Source: Seison nebaliae
Taxonomy: Eukaryota > Rotifera > Pararotatoria > Seisonacea > Seisonidae
Reading direction: 5' to 3'
Assembly: GCA_023231475.1 (NCBI GenBank)
Contig: JALJEE010002055.1
Span: forward strand, 1 to 64,000
Length of the DNA stretch: 64,000 nt
Part shown: in pieces, positions 12,703-27,165 of the stretch
How positions within the stretch are numbered: the stretch's first letter is position 1
Layout of the letters: every line of letters starts with the position of its first letter
Program-made: the position numbers and the translations under genes
Notes under the pieces: model-generated
What the model saw: the letters and a program-made list of their open reading frames with translations, nothing else
Told to the model about the DNA's origin: nothing
Databases searched by the model: none

Positions 12703-13888
12703 TTATTTATTCTACTTACGATGGAAAACCAGTTTTTCACCATTCTGATGGTTTTTCACCGTTCCCATAATTTTTCGTTTTTCTGATGATTTTTCATCGA
12801 GTTAAGAATTACATTAAATGATAGAGAAATTGTGTTCGGTCGAATGTTGTTCCACTGAAAATTACACTTTATTTCACTAGAATGACAAAAAGTTTGGTAT
12901 TTGAATGAATAAAAAGAGAAAAGGAAAAAAGGAAAAATGTGAAAAAAAAAAAGAGAGATACGTTAATAGATGAATTAGAAGAACTCTACGAGATGAATGA
13001 ATACAAATAAAATAAATAGAAAATGGAAATTAATGAAGTCGATTTGCCAATATCTCTTATTGTGTCATTGTGTATGGTGAGAGAGAGTGGGGGGGAGTTT
13101 GGGGGGAGAAGGGATGAGATTTGTTGTGAAACCAATAAAATTTGCGACATTTCTTTCAGAAACACAATAGAAACCAATTGAAGTATTCGTAACAGAGAGA
13201 CCGAATTAGACTAGAAAGGAAAGAGTTCAATGGAGAGTTGGTTAGGTCAATGGGGAAAAATCGAGAATGAAAACGACAAATTGTATTCCACTCCTAATTC
13301 ACATTGGAAATGATATGTCGGAATTATGTGATGATGGCACTATTTTCTGATGGATGTTATGTGGATGAGAAATAGAGAATGACTAACTTAAGTTGTGGGA
13401 CGAACTGAAAATTAATCATTTCTCATATGGGCACACATTTCAAATTAATGTGAGGGATGGAGAGAAATAAAAACGATTTTAAATTGACGAAAGTGAAGAA
13501 GAAAACGAATGAAAACAATTGTGCACTATCTCGGTGGTCGAAGGCACATGTTGTTTGGAGAGGATTCTTATTTGAATTATTGTCTGTTCGAATGGTGACG
13601 TGGAACGATGGGCAAATTTCAGTCGGATTGGTTGTTTACTTCATGAGATTAAATATAATCTGAGAAAAAAAATGAGAGAGAGAGAGAGAAGGAGAAGAAA
13701 TGATAATGGATTTCACTCGTTCAAATTTTTGAAGGATATAAATAAATTCTCTCGTTAATTTATCTTATGTACAACTGAGATGGAATCGATTGGCACTTAA
13801 ACACCGTGTTCTGTGTGTGTGTTTGTGTGTTCAAAAAGAAGAAATAGAAGAGCAAAAAAGTCAGTTGTTGTTTCGATTCGATTTCCAT
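12703..13888. other. Convergent intergenic region between MATE (+) and calsyntenin (-)
   Basis: About 1.2 kb lying between two converging genes; it should hold both 3' UTRs. It contains purine-rich stretches (A/G near 12930-12958, GA near 13676-13695) and no frame I can support. Confidence 0.45.
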
Positions 13889-16800
13889 TTACACAGTTAT
13901 ATGCGTTTCGGTGGCACCATCAATCTTATGTATTGGTACTGTTCGACTGATGTTGTTGTTGTTGTTGTCATTAAACTGATTCGTTCTGCCATCGATCGGT
14001 AATGCTGGTTGAATCGTCTCATTCAAATCGTCGTCGCCATCATCATCATCGTCGTCGTCCTCGTCATCGTCGTTATTTTCATTCTTGTAATTTGGTGATG
14101 GTTCGATTTCGTTATCCCATGATAATTCGGACATCGGTCTCTCGACAATATCGTTGCGATAGTAAGCGCAACCTTCATCATTGATATCGTTACGATTCGT
14201 GTTATCATTATCGAACATTCGGTTCATTGTAATATTTCCACGATTATTCTCTTGAGTTGACGTATGTGTGGTGGTGATGTTTGTAGTGGTGGTGGGCACA
14301 GATGTGGAGACGACGCCCGCTGATTGTTGGATACCTTTCAACGAATTCAGTGATATCGATTCTCGAGCTTTCTTCATTTTATTAATCATTTGATGATTCG
14401 TATCAATTTCTTCATCACTCTCACCATCATCCTCATAATCGTCATCATCCTCCTCGTCCTCTTCGTCATCATCCGACGTTTCCGCCATATATTCCGAGAG
14501 ATCGTCCTCCTCGTCATCATCCTCCTCTTCATTATCATCATTTTCAAATAATTTATTCGTTCTAATCTCTCCACTCGCCAACGGATTCAAATACGCACAA
14601 TGTGACTGTATATTCTCCAATGGATGTTGTTGTTGTTGTTGTTGTTGTTGATGATTAGTATTTAATCGTTTGTTATTCATTTTATTGTTCATTTGTGGAT
14701 TTTCGATTGTGTTCGTTTCGATTCGACGAACTATTCGACCGGCTAATTCGTCGTTTTCGGGAAGTGAATTCATTTTAGATTTTTGTGAATCGCTCGCCAT
14801 TTCCATGGGATTGACGGTGATGTTTAAACCGTCCGAATCGTCCCATTCCAATTCCGTCGTATTTCCGTTACCTCGACTAGCTTGACTGTATTTTCCCTTT
14901 TGGAAATCGCGATCGTCTCGATATTTCCTACTAATTGCTGATCGTTTTTTGATGAGAACAGCCGCACAAATCACACCCACCAATATCATCACACCGACGA
15001 TAGCGGAGAAAATGAAATATGCTCGTTTTGTTGGTGCCGCTTCACTTTTCTTATGAGCGAACATTGGTCTCGTATGTCGAACATTAACATCATCATTTTG
15101 TAGTGAATGTTGATGAGAAAGGAATTTCACCGAATTCACGAGAATATTTGAATAATCTCGTCGTCCTTTATCCTCCTCTAAACCATTCAAAGTATCGTCA
15201 TGAATGAAAATGATTTTTTGACGATATTCATTTGAAATTTCACTATTGTTCACATTCGAACAAATCACTGAAACTATCTCTTCCTCATGGCCATGATTGA
15301 TCATTTGTTTGTCATAAATTATTTGTTGAAGGAATTTTTCGTAAACATTTGCCGGTGCTGCTCCAGTGACGATGAGACCGTCTTCCGTATCGATGATATC
15401 TAAATCTTCGATTTTCTCTTCTCCTTTTTTCACTCGTTCCAAATTCCATTGACGAATAAATTCTTCATTATTAATCATAGCTTTCCTCCATAAGAGAACT
15501 TGTTCCTGACGTGAAACAAATGGCGATAATCGAATTTCGCACAAATCCAAAAATTTCTCATTTCCCGTTTTAATCTCGATATTTTCGAAGGGATGGAAAA
15601 CTTGCAATTTCGTCTTCTCATTCAAATGCCATTCGATGGTTGACGGACCGTAAAGTTGGAGATGGATTTCTACCATCTTTTTCTTATCATCATCCAATTC
15701 CTTATATGGTTTCATTTCTTCAGGAATTGCATAACCGAATTCTTTTTTCTCTTTCTCCTCCTTCAATTCAGTGGATTGATGAATAATAATTTTCGTCTTC
15801 TCTTGTGGTAAGGCTGCGACGGCCACACCAGAATTTTCGAAATTTTCCGTTTCACCATCAGATTTCGACGAGCAACGAACGACCGCTTGAGAATTGATCA
15901 TCAATTCATGAGCGTTTACACCGTTGAAATTCGTCAAATGGAATTTCACCGCTTTCAACATCGATTGTGCGTCGTCGATTGATGACGTTTTCAATATCAA
16001 TTCTTTACCATCTTTCGACGAATGGACTTCACTGGCGAATTCTTTCAAATCGAACGACGGTGATAAAATCAATTTCTCTTCACACGAACATTTTTTCCGT
16101 TCATCTGATGTTGGTAATCGTTCTGTATCCATCAACATCTTCAACGGTTTCTCATTCAAATTTAAATTCAAATTCTTCTCGTCTACATTGATATCTTCGT
16201 GCAAATGAAGTGCAGCCAAATAGCCTTGGAAACGTTGAGCGAATCGTTTGCGCTGTCCATGCCAACATGCACCGACAACCGATACCGTTCCCACACTTTT
16301 CAAATCCGTTATGGGCCAATCGTCCAAGATTTCCGTTTGAGTTTCCGCCACTTGTTTATTGTCGACGAATAAATAAGATTGTGGATATCTGACACGAATC
16401 GAATAGAAATGCCATTTTCCATCTTTCGTCTCTTCGGGAATGTGCCAACGCCATTCAGCCGGAAAGAATTTACTCTGATCCTTTTTCGCTACATGTTCCC
16501 GTCTTAACAAGAATTTGAGATGACCATCTTGAATCCAAATACTGGTATGATGACGTGACATTGATTGATTGTCGCCAATACAAAGAATTTGTTCCTTCCT
16601 CAATTTCTCCAAATCGTTCATTGTTAATTTCTTGTCCGATTTCGAATATAATTTCTTCTCATCATCGGCAATTTCATTTTCCCCTTCACCAATCATCGAC
16701 AAGAGACTTTCATCCAAAGTTTTGTTCGAATCCACGAAAATGGTATTGGGTGTCTTTCTCATCCACCAGCTGATGGTAAAATTGGTGGAAGTTTCAGGCT

Positions 16801-18224
16801 GATCATTCGCTGTCAACATGGTAGCATTAAACCGTTTGTATGGAACGAAATAAGCGTTTGTTTTCCCATCGAAATAATAGATGGATTTCGGATCTAAATT
16901 CTTCGGGAGATTCACATTCGAATACATATCCATCGAAAATGATCTCAATTCTTCAGGTGATGGTAAAAATTCGATGACTTTCGAATTATCTTCCAATTTC
17001 TCTCCGAGACGTTTCTGTCGATGGAGATCTTCGTCTGCCAAATTACATTTACATTCCTCTTTATTGTTGTTGTTGATGATGTTCATTCGGAGAACGACTT
17101 CTTCTACTAGACATTGTGTGGAACAGATTTGAATGACAGGATTTAATGAGACGAGTGTCGTGTCGAGACTGTTGCCCAGTTTTGGTGGTGTAATGGAAAT
17201 CAACGAATTAATTCCATGTAAACGACTTTCGCACGTCTGTTGTACAATGATGTTGACCACCGTATTCTTCTCCGACGTCTTCCCATCACAATCGAAGGCG
17301 GAAACGTCCAACATCCAATTGGAATTCTTCTCATGTTCCAATGGAACGATATTTGAGATGATTCCTTTACTATCGATATGGAACGGTGAATTGGTGTCAT
17401 TATTCATTATTCGATATCCACAAACTTTCCCATCGTTATTACAATCCTTATCTTTCGCCACCACCTAATCAAACGAGCTCGAATGACAAATTACAAAAAA
17501 CCATCAAATCGTAACTTGAATGATACTTTGATAAATTCGATTTTCTTCGATATATGCACGATATGATCGCTCTTCGAACACGGGCCGATACTCGTTATAG
17601 TCGAGAAGTTGAATATCCAAATTTGCCCACTCACTCACCAGTGGCGGTGAACCACAATCGAAAGCGGCAACTTTTAACGCATAACTGAAATTTAAAAATT
17701 TAAATTAAATTTATTCTAATTAAATTTATTAATAATAACCTCGAGACTTGTTCACAATTTAAGGAGAATCCGTCTTTAACTCGAACTTCGGCGAGACCGT
17801 TACTTCGATTTTTCACTTCCGCTTTAAACGGTATTTCATCTTCAATCGTCAAAGCATCTTGTTCATTCGCCCCACTTTGATGACGAGTACGACGCCAAGA
17901 TAAATGGAATCTGAATAAAAATTAAGAAATTATAAAAATGACGGAAATTGGATGAAACCCGCAAATATAAGAGGCGCCACCTAAAGTGTCCCGATCTTTC
18001 GCCTGAAGAGGTGGCTCTATTTGTACGACCTTCTCGTCTTCACGTATCACACCACCAAATGATTTGGGGAAACCGTTCGCTATTAATTCGGGTTTATAAG
18101 CATTGGGCTCTGACGGAAGTTTTGATGGTTTTGACGGAAATGATGGAATGGAACCTGATTCTGATAATATCAGATTGAATGCACAGGAGAGAAGTAGAGA
18201 AAAAGAAATTAATTTCATTTTCAT
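13889..18224 (-). CDS. CLSTN: Calsyntenin (cadherin/LNS-domain synaptic membrane protein)
   Basis: Four exons on the minus strand: 18224-17959, 17910-17740, 17684-17516, 17464-13889, joining in phase to about 1393 residues. Exon 1 opens with a signal peptide (residues 1 to about 21). Two cadherin repeats follow (PPLQAKDRDT; then YALKVAAFDCG, LDYNEYRPVFEERSY). Next is a laminin-G/LNS domain (FTISWWMRKTP, VVGACWHG) and a hydrophobic helix at about 1012-1036. The cytosolic tail holds ELEWDDSDGLNITVNPME at about 1074, the tryptophan-acidic motif that binds kinesin light chain in known calsyntenins, and a weaker second one (ELSWDNE, about 1317). Between them are long Asp/Glu runs. Calsyntenins act in synaptic adhesion and kinesin-1 cargo transport. 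It is about 400 residues longer than vertebrate homologues, through low-complexity acidic and Gln/Asn-rich tail sequence. Introns are 48, 55 and 51 nt and all start GTT. Confidence 0.95.
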
Positions 18225-21215
18225 TATTCTGCACAGATGTTTTTTTTCCTTCTATTATTGTATTTGTGTTGTAGTCAGATAATTATTCACATCAATCCAA
18301 ATAAATGTTTACATTGAACGAATGTTATCGGAGTGAGTGTCACTAGACACGAAAGATTTGATGTTCCCAAAAGAAGAAAAAGGATCTGCGTTTTTGAGAG
18401 AAGAGAAAATGAGAGACGTCCATAGAACATGATGATAGTTTCGTTCGCGACGATAAAATGAGAATTTCAACTCGAATTTTAAAAAGGAATCGTGAGATGT
18501 GACAAGTTGTGAAAATTTTCATTTTTCAAATTTATGATCGTCGAATGGAAAAGAAAGGAAAGGATAGGGAGGGAGAGAGATAGAGAAAGAGAGAGAGTAT
18601 GAAAAGAAAGGTTGATATCGATTGAGAATTGAAGTGACATTAGGAATGAAATGTTTGAAATGATTGTAAATTATCTGACGAGGTCGACACATTGTATTTA
18701 CATTCAAGTAATGAATAATGAGAAATTATGTTAAATGTATTGATAAGACGGAGAAGAGATGAGAAGAAGGGAAGGGAGAATGATAATTTATGGTAGCAAG
18801 TTGAAAGAATATTTGATGCATGAATAAAAAAGAAACATAAATTCCTTACATAATATAATAAACACATTCATCATTCGATGGGTAGCATCGAAGAGACATT
18901 CACTTCCAATAATCGACAATAATAATAGATTTATAACAATTATTTCTCTCCCTAAACATAATCAATAAACATCTGAACCATTTCCTTCGACAGGTAACCG
19001 ACGACGTCGAGTTATGTGTGGAAAAGTGTGAAAGGGACGAAAAATGGAGAAGGAACTCGTCCAACCTAATAAATTTGATAAATCGATGGATGTATGTCAA
19101 CCAATTGTCTTGTCAAAAAAGAAAAAAACGGTTAACGGAAATAACATCATCGAAAGAGAGATAGGAATTATCGTAGATTTGAAATTGGGTGCGATAACGG
19201 TACCGCTCATCCTGATATGGGCACGAACATCTATCCAGATTTGTCAGTTTGTCAATTTGATGAGGACGGAAGTTGTAAAAGAAACTTATTGAAAGTAAAT
19301 AAATTGCCTCTTCAAATAACTCTTCCTCATATCTAGAGAAAGATTAGAGGATGATTGAATTATTGGTGCAGATGAGAAGGGGAGGAGGTATGTAATGAAT
19401 TGAGAATAGGAAAAATGTGTGAACGTGTTTTCAGGCGAGAATCTTCATGATTTCCCTCTCAATTACCTTCCCTTTTATCATGACTAATCAAATCTGGTGT
19501 GGAAGAATAAGAGTCATAACAAGAGAAGACAATTATTGTTCACTGATCACATTTCCGTCGAACAATCGGAACAAATGATTATTTATCAATTCCATCATGC
19601 CATCAAATGCGAATAATTTGAATTAGATGAACCTGTGCGACTACTATCGTGATGATGATGGGAGTTGATCGAAAGGAATTTTCTCTACTTCAATGTCATC
19701 ATGTTCAATTCAAATCTCATCAATTAATTGATAAGGTGTCATTGGAGAATATCTAAATTGATCGGTCCACTTCATTAATTAACGACACAATTCTCTCTCG
19801 TCAACATGACGTCAATCCGAAAACGACCATAATTTGGTCGCAAATATTTAAAATAAATAATTTCACGTTCAAAAATACAGTTGATCAATCAATGAAAAGA
19901 ACAACAACGGAATTTCATCGAAAAATCTCAAGAGAGAGAGAGACATAGATAACGGAAGATGGATGGAACGACCGTGAAGATTCACGGCCAAGAGGAAACG
20001 TAACAACAAAAAAATCGAAAGAATCCGTCCACTTTCTATCGCATTAATTCTTTTTTAAAAAATATTAATTTGGTTCTATTCCTCATTATTCGTCGACATC
20101 TTCATCTCATCTCATTTATTGCACAGTAACATTTAGAAGGAAATGGCAAAAGAACAATTTCCCATACTTGTTCGGCTTTATTCTCTCTAGTTCATTTCGA
20201 GATAGACATTCCAGTTGACACTACATTTAACCGTCTCGCACACATTCACATATTTCCACATATCAATCGAATCATTCACCCCTCCCTCCCTCGCTACAAA
20301 TAAATTCTTCTCTAACACAAGTTTATGTAACTACTCTTCATTTCCTACTAACGTAACTTATTCTCGTTTCACATATTTCCACACTAAAACTGATTATTTG
20401 TACACAAGCGACTGAGAATGAACGACGGAATATTTAGATGTTACTCAATAGTTAAATAGGAATAATAATAATAGTAGTTCTTTTTCTTCTTTTCAACTAT
20501 GAATGATGATGGAAGAATTATATGGAATTCTTTCTACATTCCCCCCAACCCCCCCTACTCCACAACACATGGAAACAATCTTTAATAAACATAAAATTAT
20601 CAACAAGATCATACACAGTTCCATGCTGCCCTACGACTGCCACGATCAACATTCTACTTACTCTCTCTCTCTTTCTCTCTCTCTCAATTCCTCATCGAAG
20701 TGAGTATAGAAAATGAAGTAGAATTGGTGGAGGAAAGAGATGATGTCGAGAGAATGCATTCGATGGAAGGAAAATTGGATGTCGATCATATCGGCGGTTG
20801 ATGTCGTCAGAATATCCTAAATAATGTTGTCATCTAAAAGCGCGCACGAGAGAGAGAGAAAGAGAGAGACAGAATGTAGGGGAGGAACAGTAAATCGTCT
20901 ACAAGAACGAATAGAAGATGAAGTTGTCGTTTTATATGAATCATCATACAGGAACACAGATGAATATGATGAATTATTATTTTGGTTGAATAAATTTCTC
21001 ATGTTCATTTTTGTGAGTCATATGCCTCGGCGAGAAAAATGAATATGAACAATAATATAATTATTAATTAATTTTATTATCAATTCCATTTTTTTCACAT
21101 GTTCACCATCTTTATTTTTCTTCTTTCATCACAAAATCATTCTGTCGACTAATAATATTTCCCTTCTTTTTTTACGTATATTAAATAAAATAGTTTAATT
21201 ATCTACATATATCGG

Positions 21216-21244
21216 TTGTTGTTGTTGTTGTTGTCGTTGTTGTC
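21216..21244. repeat. (TTG)n microsatellite, imperfect
   Basis: GTTGTTGTTGTTGTTGTCGTTGTTGTC in the gene-poor region. Confidence 0.7.
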
Positions 21245-22177
21245 ATTGGAGATGGAGATTGGAATGGAATTATTGTCAGAAAAAAGAAAAGTCTGATGAT
21301 GATGGGAAAGGAGAGGAGGAAGAAGAGTGAAAGAATGTATTCCATAGAATTAATTCATTAGTCGATAAATGACGAGTTGCCATTGGGAAGAGTGGAATGA
21401 ATAAATATTATTCTTCTCCTCCAATTTTTAGCATGAGAGCTAGAATTGTCGAATGAAAGGACAAATTATTATTATTCTCCAAAAAAATTTTATTATACAA
21501 GTCATGCCTCGATCGATTCTCTTCTCTTTCTCTTCTGATCACATTCTCCATTCTTCTCCCACCATCATATACGGTGACATCGTCATGTCAAACAGATTTC
21601 CGAAATAATTCCCTTTCTCTCTCTCTTTGTCGCTTCTCGTGGAAGAATTGTGGAAAAAATGGGAATCGAGATAGATAATTGGAATATTTTCTCCCTCCTT
21701 TCCCGATCGGTAGAAAAGAGGAGAGAATAATTTGAAGAAAAATAAATGAGAAATTCGAATATTCTCTTCTACTGATCATCGATGAGGTTGTGTCATTCTT
21801 TGATGATCATTGGAAAATAATTAGGGTCTCTTCCATCTAAATTCCATATTATGGAATATTTTGAAATTGATGGAACTCCATCACTCCTCCGAATGACATT
21901 CATCTTCAGCTTAACTTTAATGATTCGCCGTCAATTTTGAGTCGTTTTATTATTTAAATTAGTCACGAACTATCATGATAACTTATATTGGGATGGAAAT
22001 GGAAGTGCCGTTATTTGAGCGAAGGACCCATATTTGTTGTTAGTTGAAACTGGTCATTTAATGCATTTCCATTCAACTTATAATTACATCTTAAGTAGTG
22101 ATTAGCGATGGAATAATGATAAACATTCTCCAAATTTTCTATTGACAACAAAATATTTTTCGCAGTTTTTCTCCCTC

Positions 22178-22200
22178 CACACACACACACACATACATAC
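22178..22200. repeat. (CA)n / (CATA)n microsatellite
   Basis: CA dinucleotides running into ACATACATAC, then ACAAACACAC. Confidence 0.8.
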
Positions 22201-22893
22201 ACAAACACACCCGTGTCGATTGTGCGAAGGTATGAGGAAAGATTAGAATGTTTATAGTCGTGTCGCATGTGCTTAACGGAATGTGGAAACAACATGAAAT
22301 GGAAACAGGAACAGAAGACCGTTTCGGAGGAGGAATGGTAAAGACATTTAATAATAATCTCCTTCAAATTGGTCAGTTATTGTTGGAGATGAATGAGGGA
22401 AGGAAGAAAGAAAGGATGGAAGGGAAGGAGAGAAGTAGGAGAAACTGGAAGAAATATGAATAAGAATTACTTCATTATCAAGAGCGATTGGAAACTGATT
22501 AATTCGTATATTTATATGAAGACAATTGTTGTGTCCATGCAAAACGTTGATTGGAAGGAAATGCGTATGTGTATTCGTTTATGCGTGCACGTCCGCACAT
22601 ATGCGCCCTCCCATCTCTCGTCCTTTGTAGCGAGTGACAAATTAAAATAAAGTGTCAACATTTTCCCGCTCAATACCTCGAAGGATGATGGGGTGGGAGG
22701 AGGTGAGATGATGCGGCAGAGTTAAAGTGGAAGATCATGGAATTTTGATTGTTCTCCAGCGAACATTCTCTCCTTGACTCCTTCGGAGATGTGATGACGA
22801 GATATCGATGCGAATCGAATCGAATGAAGAGAAATCTTTCAATTTTATGTTCCATTTCATTATGGTGATACCTTCTTTCCATCCAAGAAGAAC

Positions 22894-22924
22894 GGATGGA
22901 TGGATGGATGGATGGATGGATGGA
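22894..22924. repeat. (GGAT)n tetranucleotide repeat
   Basis: Seven to eight perfect GGAT units. Confidence 0.9.
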
Positions 22925-24305
22925 GGGGCGATGAGAAGATGCATATCATAATTCAAGGAAATCTGATTAAAAAATAATTGTTGTTTGTCAGTGAAGGATT
23001 TGAAAGGAAAGCAGCAACTAATCTCCTTTCTTCAATTTACATTGTTCATTGGCAACATAATCATATTCATTCGATTTATAGCGCCAGATGGTCAGTCGCG
23101 CTAAGTAAGACATAAACAAATCTCTCCTGCCATTCTCTTAATTATTATCTCTTCGTATTGGAGGCAGCGCGATATATCTGTTGGGCAGCATCTAACGAGA
23201 ATAGATTGATAATTGTCATGAATCAACTCGTTTTCTCGTTAAAGATCTTCTCCATTTTATCTCCATAAATTTCATGTTCAATTAAACTCCAATAACATAT
23301 CGGATAGTCGCTACATGAGAATGATCTTTTCATAATATCTTTCTCATTATCAGCACCAAAAAAAAAACGATGAAAGGATGAGGAAAATAATAAAACTAAT
23401 TCGAAGTGCCGATGTACATGCGAATGAATGACAAATCGACACTCTTCTTATACGTCTTCGGGATGGAAGAAGGTGTAACTTATTTATCGATTTCTTAATT
23501 ACATCGAACTATTGCTAAGTACCAGAATGTCTGGATAACATAATCTTCTCCTTCCTAAGTCTTCGCTGACGATATATGTTACATGTTCCACACCGCTTCC
23601 AGAATTCCGTCTGCTAATGACGGAATTTACCTAATATGAGGGACAGTTCAATTTGAAAATGTTAATCATGGAAATAATTAATGTTTTCGAAAAAAATGGA
23701 AGAATTCCATTAAACATTTATGTCAAAACGATGTTTGGAAGACTTCCGTTGAAAGGATAGTCAGAAATTGGCTGCATGAAATGGACGAAAGAAAGAAGAT
23801 GGAAAAGATGGAAATTTGATGGTATATGACCGTCTCGCAAATCATGCGGAGATTTATTCAAATTCATAATAATAATTTATGGAAAATTAATAATAATTCA
23901 CTTTCTAATTGAGAACATGAGATTTTTGGGGAGAGCAGCTTACCACGAAACGGATTTTCTACCATGAATAAATCTACATAAGAATCATGAGAGGAATCGT
24001 TTAACTTTCATCAAATTACATACAGATTGATCGTTCAGTTATTAATTTCTTCTACGTTCATTAGTCTACTGTCGAACTGGTTACTTACTCGATCTTTTAC
24101 GTAAACAATAACTGACTCAATTCGTCCTCCAATTATCATCTCCTGCCAATAAGAGCCATAACACGCGATCATGACCTTGAATCGAACCCGATTCAAATTT
24201 GATAATTAATTGATAACATTCAAATAATAAGTTATTTCTGTTTTCTTGTAAAATATTCTGAGTGGATTCGTCGTCGTCAAAAAAACCATGTTGATGATTC
24301 TGCTT

Positions 24306-24488
24306 TCTTCCAAAAATCGAATTAGAACAGAAAATATTTACGATATAAAATCTTCATATGATGATGATAATGATGATGATGATGATAATGATAAATGTTC
24401 TTCTAAAAATCGAATTAAAACTGAAAATATTTACGACATAAAATCTTCTTATGATGATCATAATGATGATGATGATGATGATAATGAT
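24306..24488 (+). repeat. Two-copy 93-nt tandem duplication with an open reading frame
   Basis: Copy 1 is 24306-24398 and copy 2 starts at 24399. Each encodes SSKNRI(R/K)TENIYDIKSSYDD followed by Asn/Asp. Both lie in one frame open from about 24288 to 24554. In the alignable first 27 codons I count six differences: four are silent third-position changes (TCC/TCT, ACA/ACT, GAT/GAC, TCA/TCT), one is Arg/Lys and one Asp/His. The period is a whole number of codons. This pattern suggests, but does not prove, a coding exon of an unknown gene. Confidence 0.6.
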
Positions 24489-26183
24489 TTACGTTTCGTC
24501 TTTATTCTCATATCTGATGTCTTCATGAGAGGAAGTGAATGTTTCATGAAGTGAAATGATGAATGCAAATGATATTCCCTCCAATTACTTCGACATTCAT
24601 TGAAATCGATCAAGGTAAATGATAAATGAAGAGATCGTTCAATATCGGATGTATGAATAATGTTTATGAGGGGAATATAATTCGCTTCATTTCACCATCC
24701 TTAGCACAGATTTATTTGATGACGTAACTCTCATCTTTTCAATAAACAATTAAATCAGAGATTGGTCGTTGGCCATTTAAATCTTCTCGTCAACATCCTT
24801 TCCCTCTCACTCTTCCGAATTGTCGATCGAATTGACGAAAACACGACAACGCCAAAATTAGTGGAACGATTAACATCGTCTCATCTCGAAGGTGATGATT
24901 GGAAGGGAATGATGATTTGACCGAAAACTCCAATTCGAATGGAATGCACGAAAGGAAAATTCTCCGTTTCCTTATCGCTCAATATCGAGATGGTTATTGA
25001 TCGATAAGAATCATCTTCCTACATTGACGTTACGGTTTTGAAGAAGATGGTGAGAATGTCGAAAGAATTGTACGTTCTCAAAGATGAAACGATAACGAAA
25101 GAACAGAAAACGATGTTTTCTTTCGTCCATCTCCTCCCTCCCTCCTTCCCTCTAATCCAACTATTTATGAGGTCGTTAAAAAATTAAATTTTTTTTTCCC
25201 AATTTTTACCCAGTTTTGAGGAGAAAATAATATTTTCAAAATATACAAATCGGCCACATTGAAAAAAGGAGAGGAATTTTGTATGTTGAAGTTGTTTTGT
25301 GTTGAATTGAACTTCAGTCGTCGAGAGGTTTCCTAACCCCATTCTCATTATTCAGATGAGACTGTTCAATACGAGTGTAGTGGATTGTCGCAACAGTTTT
25401 TAGGTAGAATTCTTTCTACCACTTCTTTTCTTTTCATCTTTCCCAATACTCTCCCCAATTCGTCATCATTGTTTTGTCATCACATTTATCATATCATCTT
25501 CTCCCTCCTCTCTCTCTATCGATAATGAAATGGACAAAAAATAAATTTCTTTCGCTACCTATCCCAAAACCATACAAGATGGTGAGGAGGAGTAGACACA
25601 TATATTCTTGATAATTAATCATTCTCATTCAGTGGCAGTTCCTCCAAATTCCAGGATAACAGAACATTTTACTGATAGTTTATTTTTGTGGAAAACTGTT
25701 CGATTTATGGACGTCGAACCACCAAGATGAACAATTGAGAAAAAAAACGGTCTTTTCTCATTGTTGTGAATGTTGGAAAGGAGATGAATCCGGTGGGCAA
25801 ATAAAGAGAATGACGATTCCTTTAATCATACATTATCATCATTTATCTGATGTGATAATCGAATGAAATAATGGAGAGATAAAGCAGGAAATGATTCATC
25901 TGCCGACGAATCACGAAAGGAATTTTGGAATCGTTAATTGTAGTATTAATTTCTGAGAATGAGGTTAATTTCTTTCACCTATTTGCACAATCTACTGACA
26001 GTTTCGCCAGGTCAATTCGAAAAAATAATCATGAGGAGAAATGACATGATAACTTATCATCACATAACGTCCAATAATTATTGGAAGTGAGATAATAGTA
26101 TGATTAGGAGATGATGGAGAATTAATAAGATTCTATAAAAAATGACTTAACTGAAAATGATTCGAATGAAATCGAACCATTCT

Positions 26184-26213
26184 CTAATAATAATAATAAT
26201 AATAATAATAATT
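26184..26213. repeat. (AAT)n microsatellite
   Basis: Nine to ten TAA/AAT units. An (AAC)n run lies nearby at about 26349-26370. Confidence 0.85.
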
Positions 26214-27137
26214 TACAGGACGATCAACAAGATAATTATTCAGTTTATTTGTAGATATAAAATAAATGAGAGAGAATATGAGTGGGAAGATTTGTTCTAA
26301 TAAATATTAAGTGGAAATAATGTTTAAACTAAAAAGGAAAACTTCCCCAACAACAACAACAACAACAACACTCACTCACTCAATCAATCAGAAGGAGTTA
26401 AACGATAAATTATTAAGAGAGAATGGAAAATTCCTGTACTGACTTCATCGATGGTAGTCTGAGACGAACCTGTTCACTCTCAGTCAGAGGAACAGTTTTC
26501 GTAATAAAAATTTGTTTGATATGAGATTGATGATGAACATGTGTGTCCGAACACATACAAAGTATGGGGGGCGAATGAAGGGGGGAGAATGCAAATGGAA
26601 AATTTATGAATTTTCATGAATAAATTATCCGTTAAAACACAAACAAGTTTAGGGAAATTCATTGACAATCGTTCGCATGTGTTCCCTAATTAGAACTGTC
26701 GAAAATTTCTTGTTATATTTCAGTCGGAAACATTTCACCAGATTTTCATTACGTCTCTCGTTTGAACGGTAGGGAAAGGAAAGGAGAAAGTTTGATCCGT
26801 CAGCAAATTCGCTCATTTCATTTGGAAGAGAAGGAAAAGAATTCCGGATTTATTCTCTCTTAATCCGCTCGCAGATCATCAACTGATGAGTACACTCACC
26901 ATAACAATTTACATAGAAGACCGATAGTTTTTTTTTAAATTTCGTTGGAATGAATGAACAACATCAATTTCTCTCTTGTTCATTCGATATTGGGAGGAAG
27001 AACATTGGAGGAAACAAGGAGTCGCTTCAACTACTTGGATTCTTTTGAACTGAACGGGAAATGAGCAGTTTTTTGGGAAAGGATTTGTTTTGAGAAGACA
27101 TTTCAATTCGTCTCCTTTAAAATGTCGATAGTCGATA

Positions 27138-27165
27138 GATATATATATATATATATATATATATC
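27138..27165. repeat. (AT)n microsatellite
   Basis: About 14 AT dinucleotides flanked by GATAG and CTGTT. Confidence 0.9.

Noticed and set aside
24165-24215. tRNA-like B box on the minus strand (GGGTTCGATTC)
   Set aside because: The flanking five-base stems of a T arm do not pair and no A box or acceptor stem is visible.
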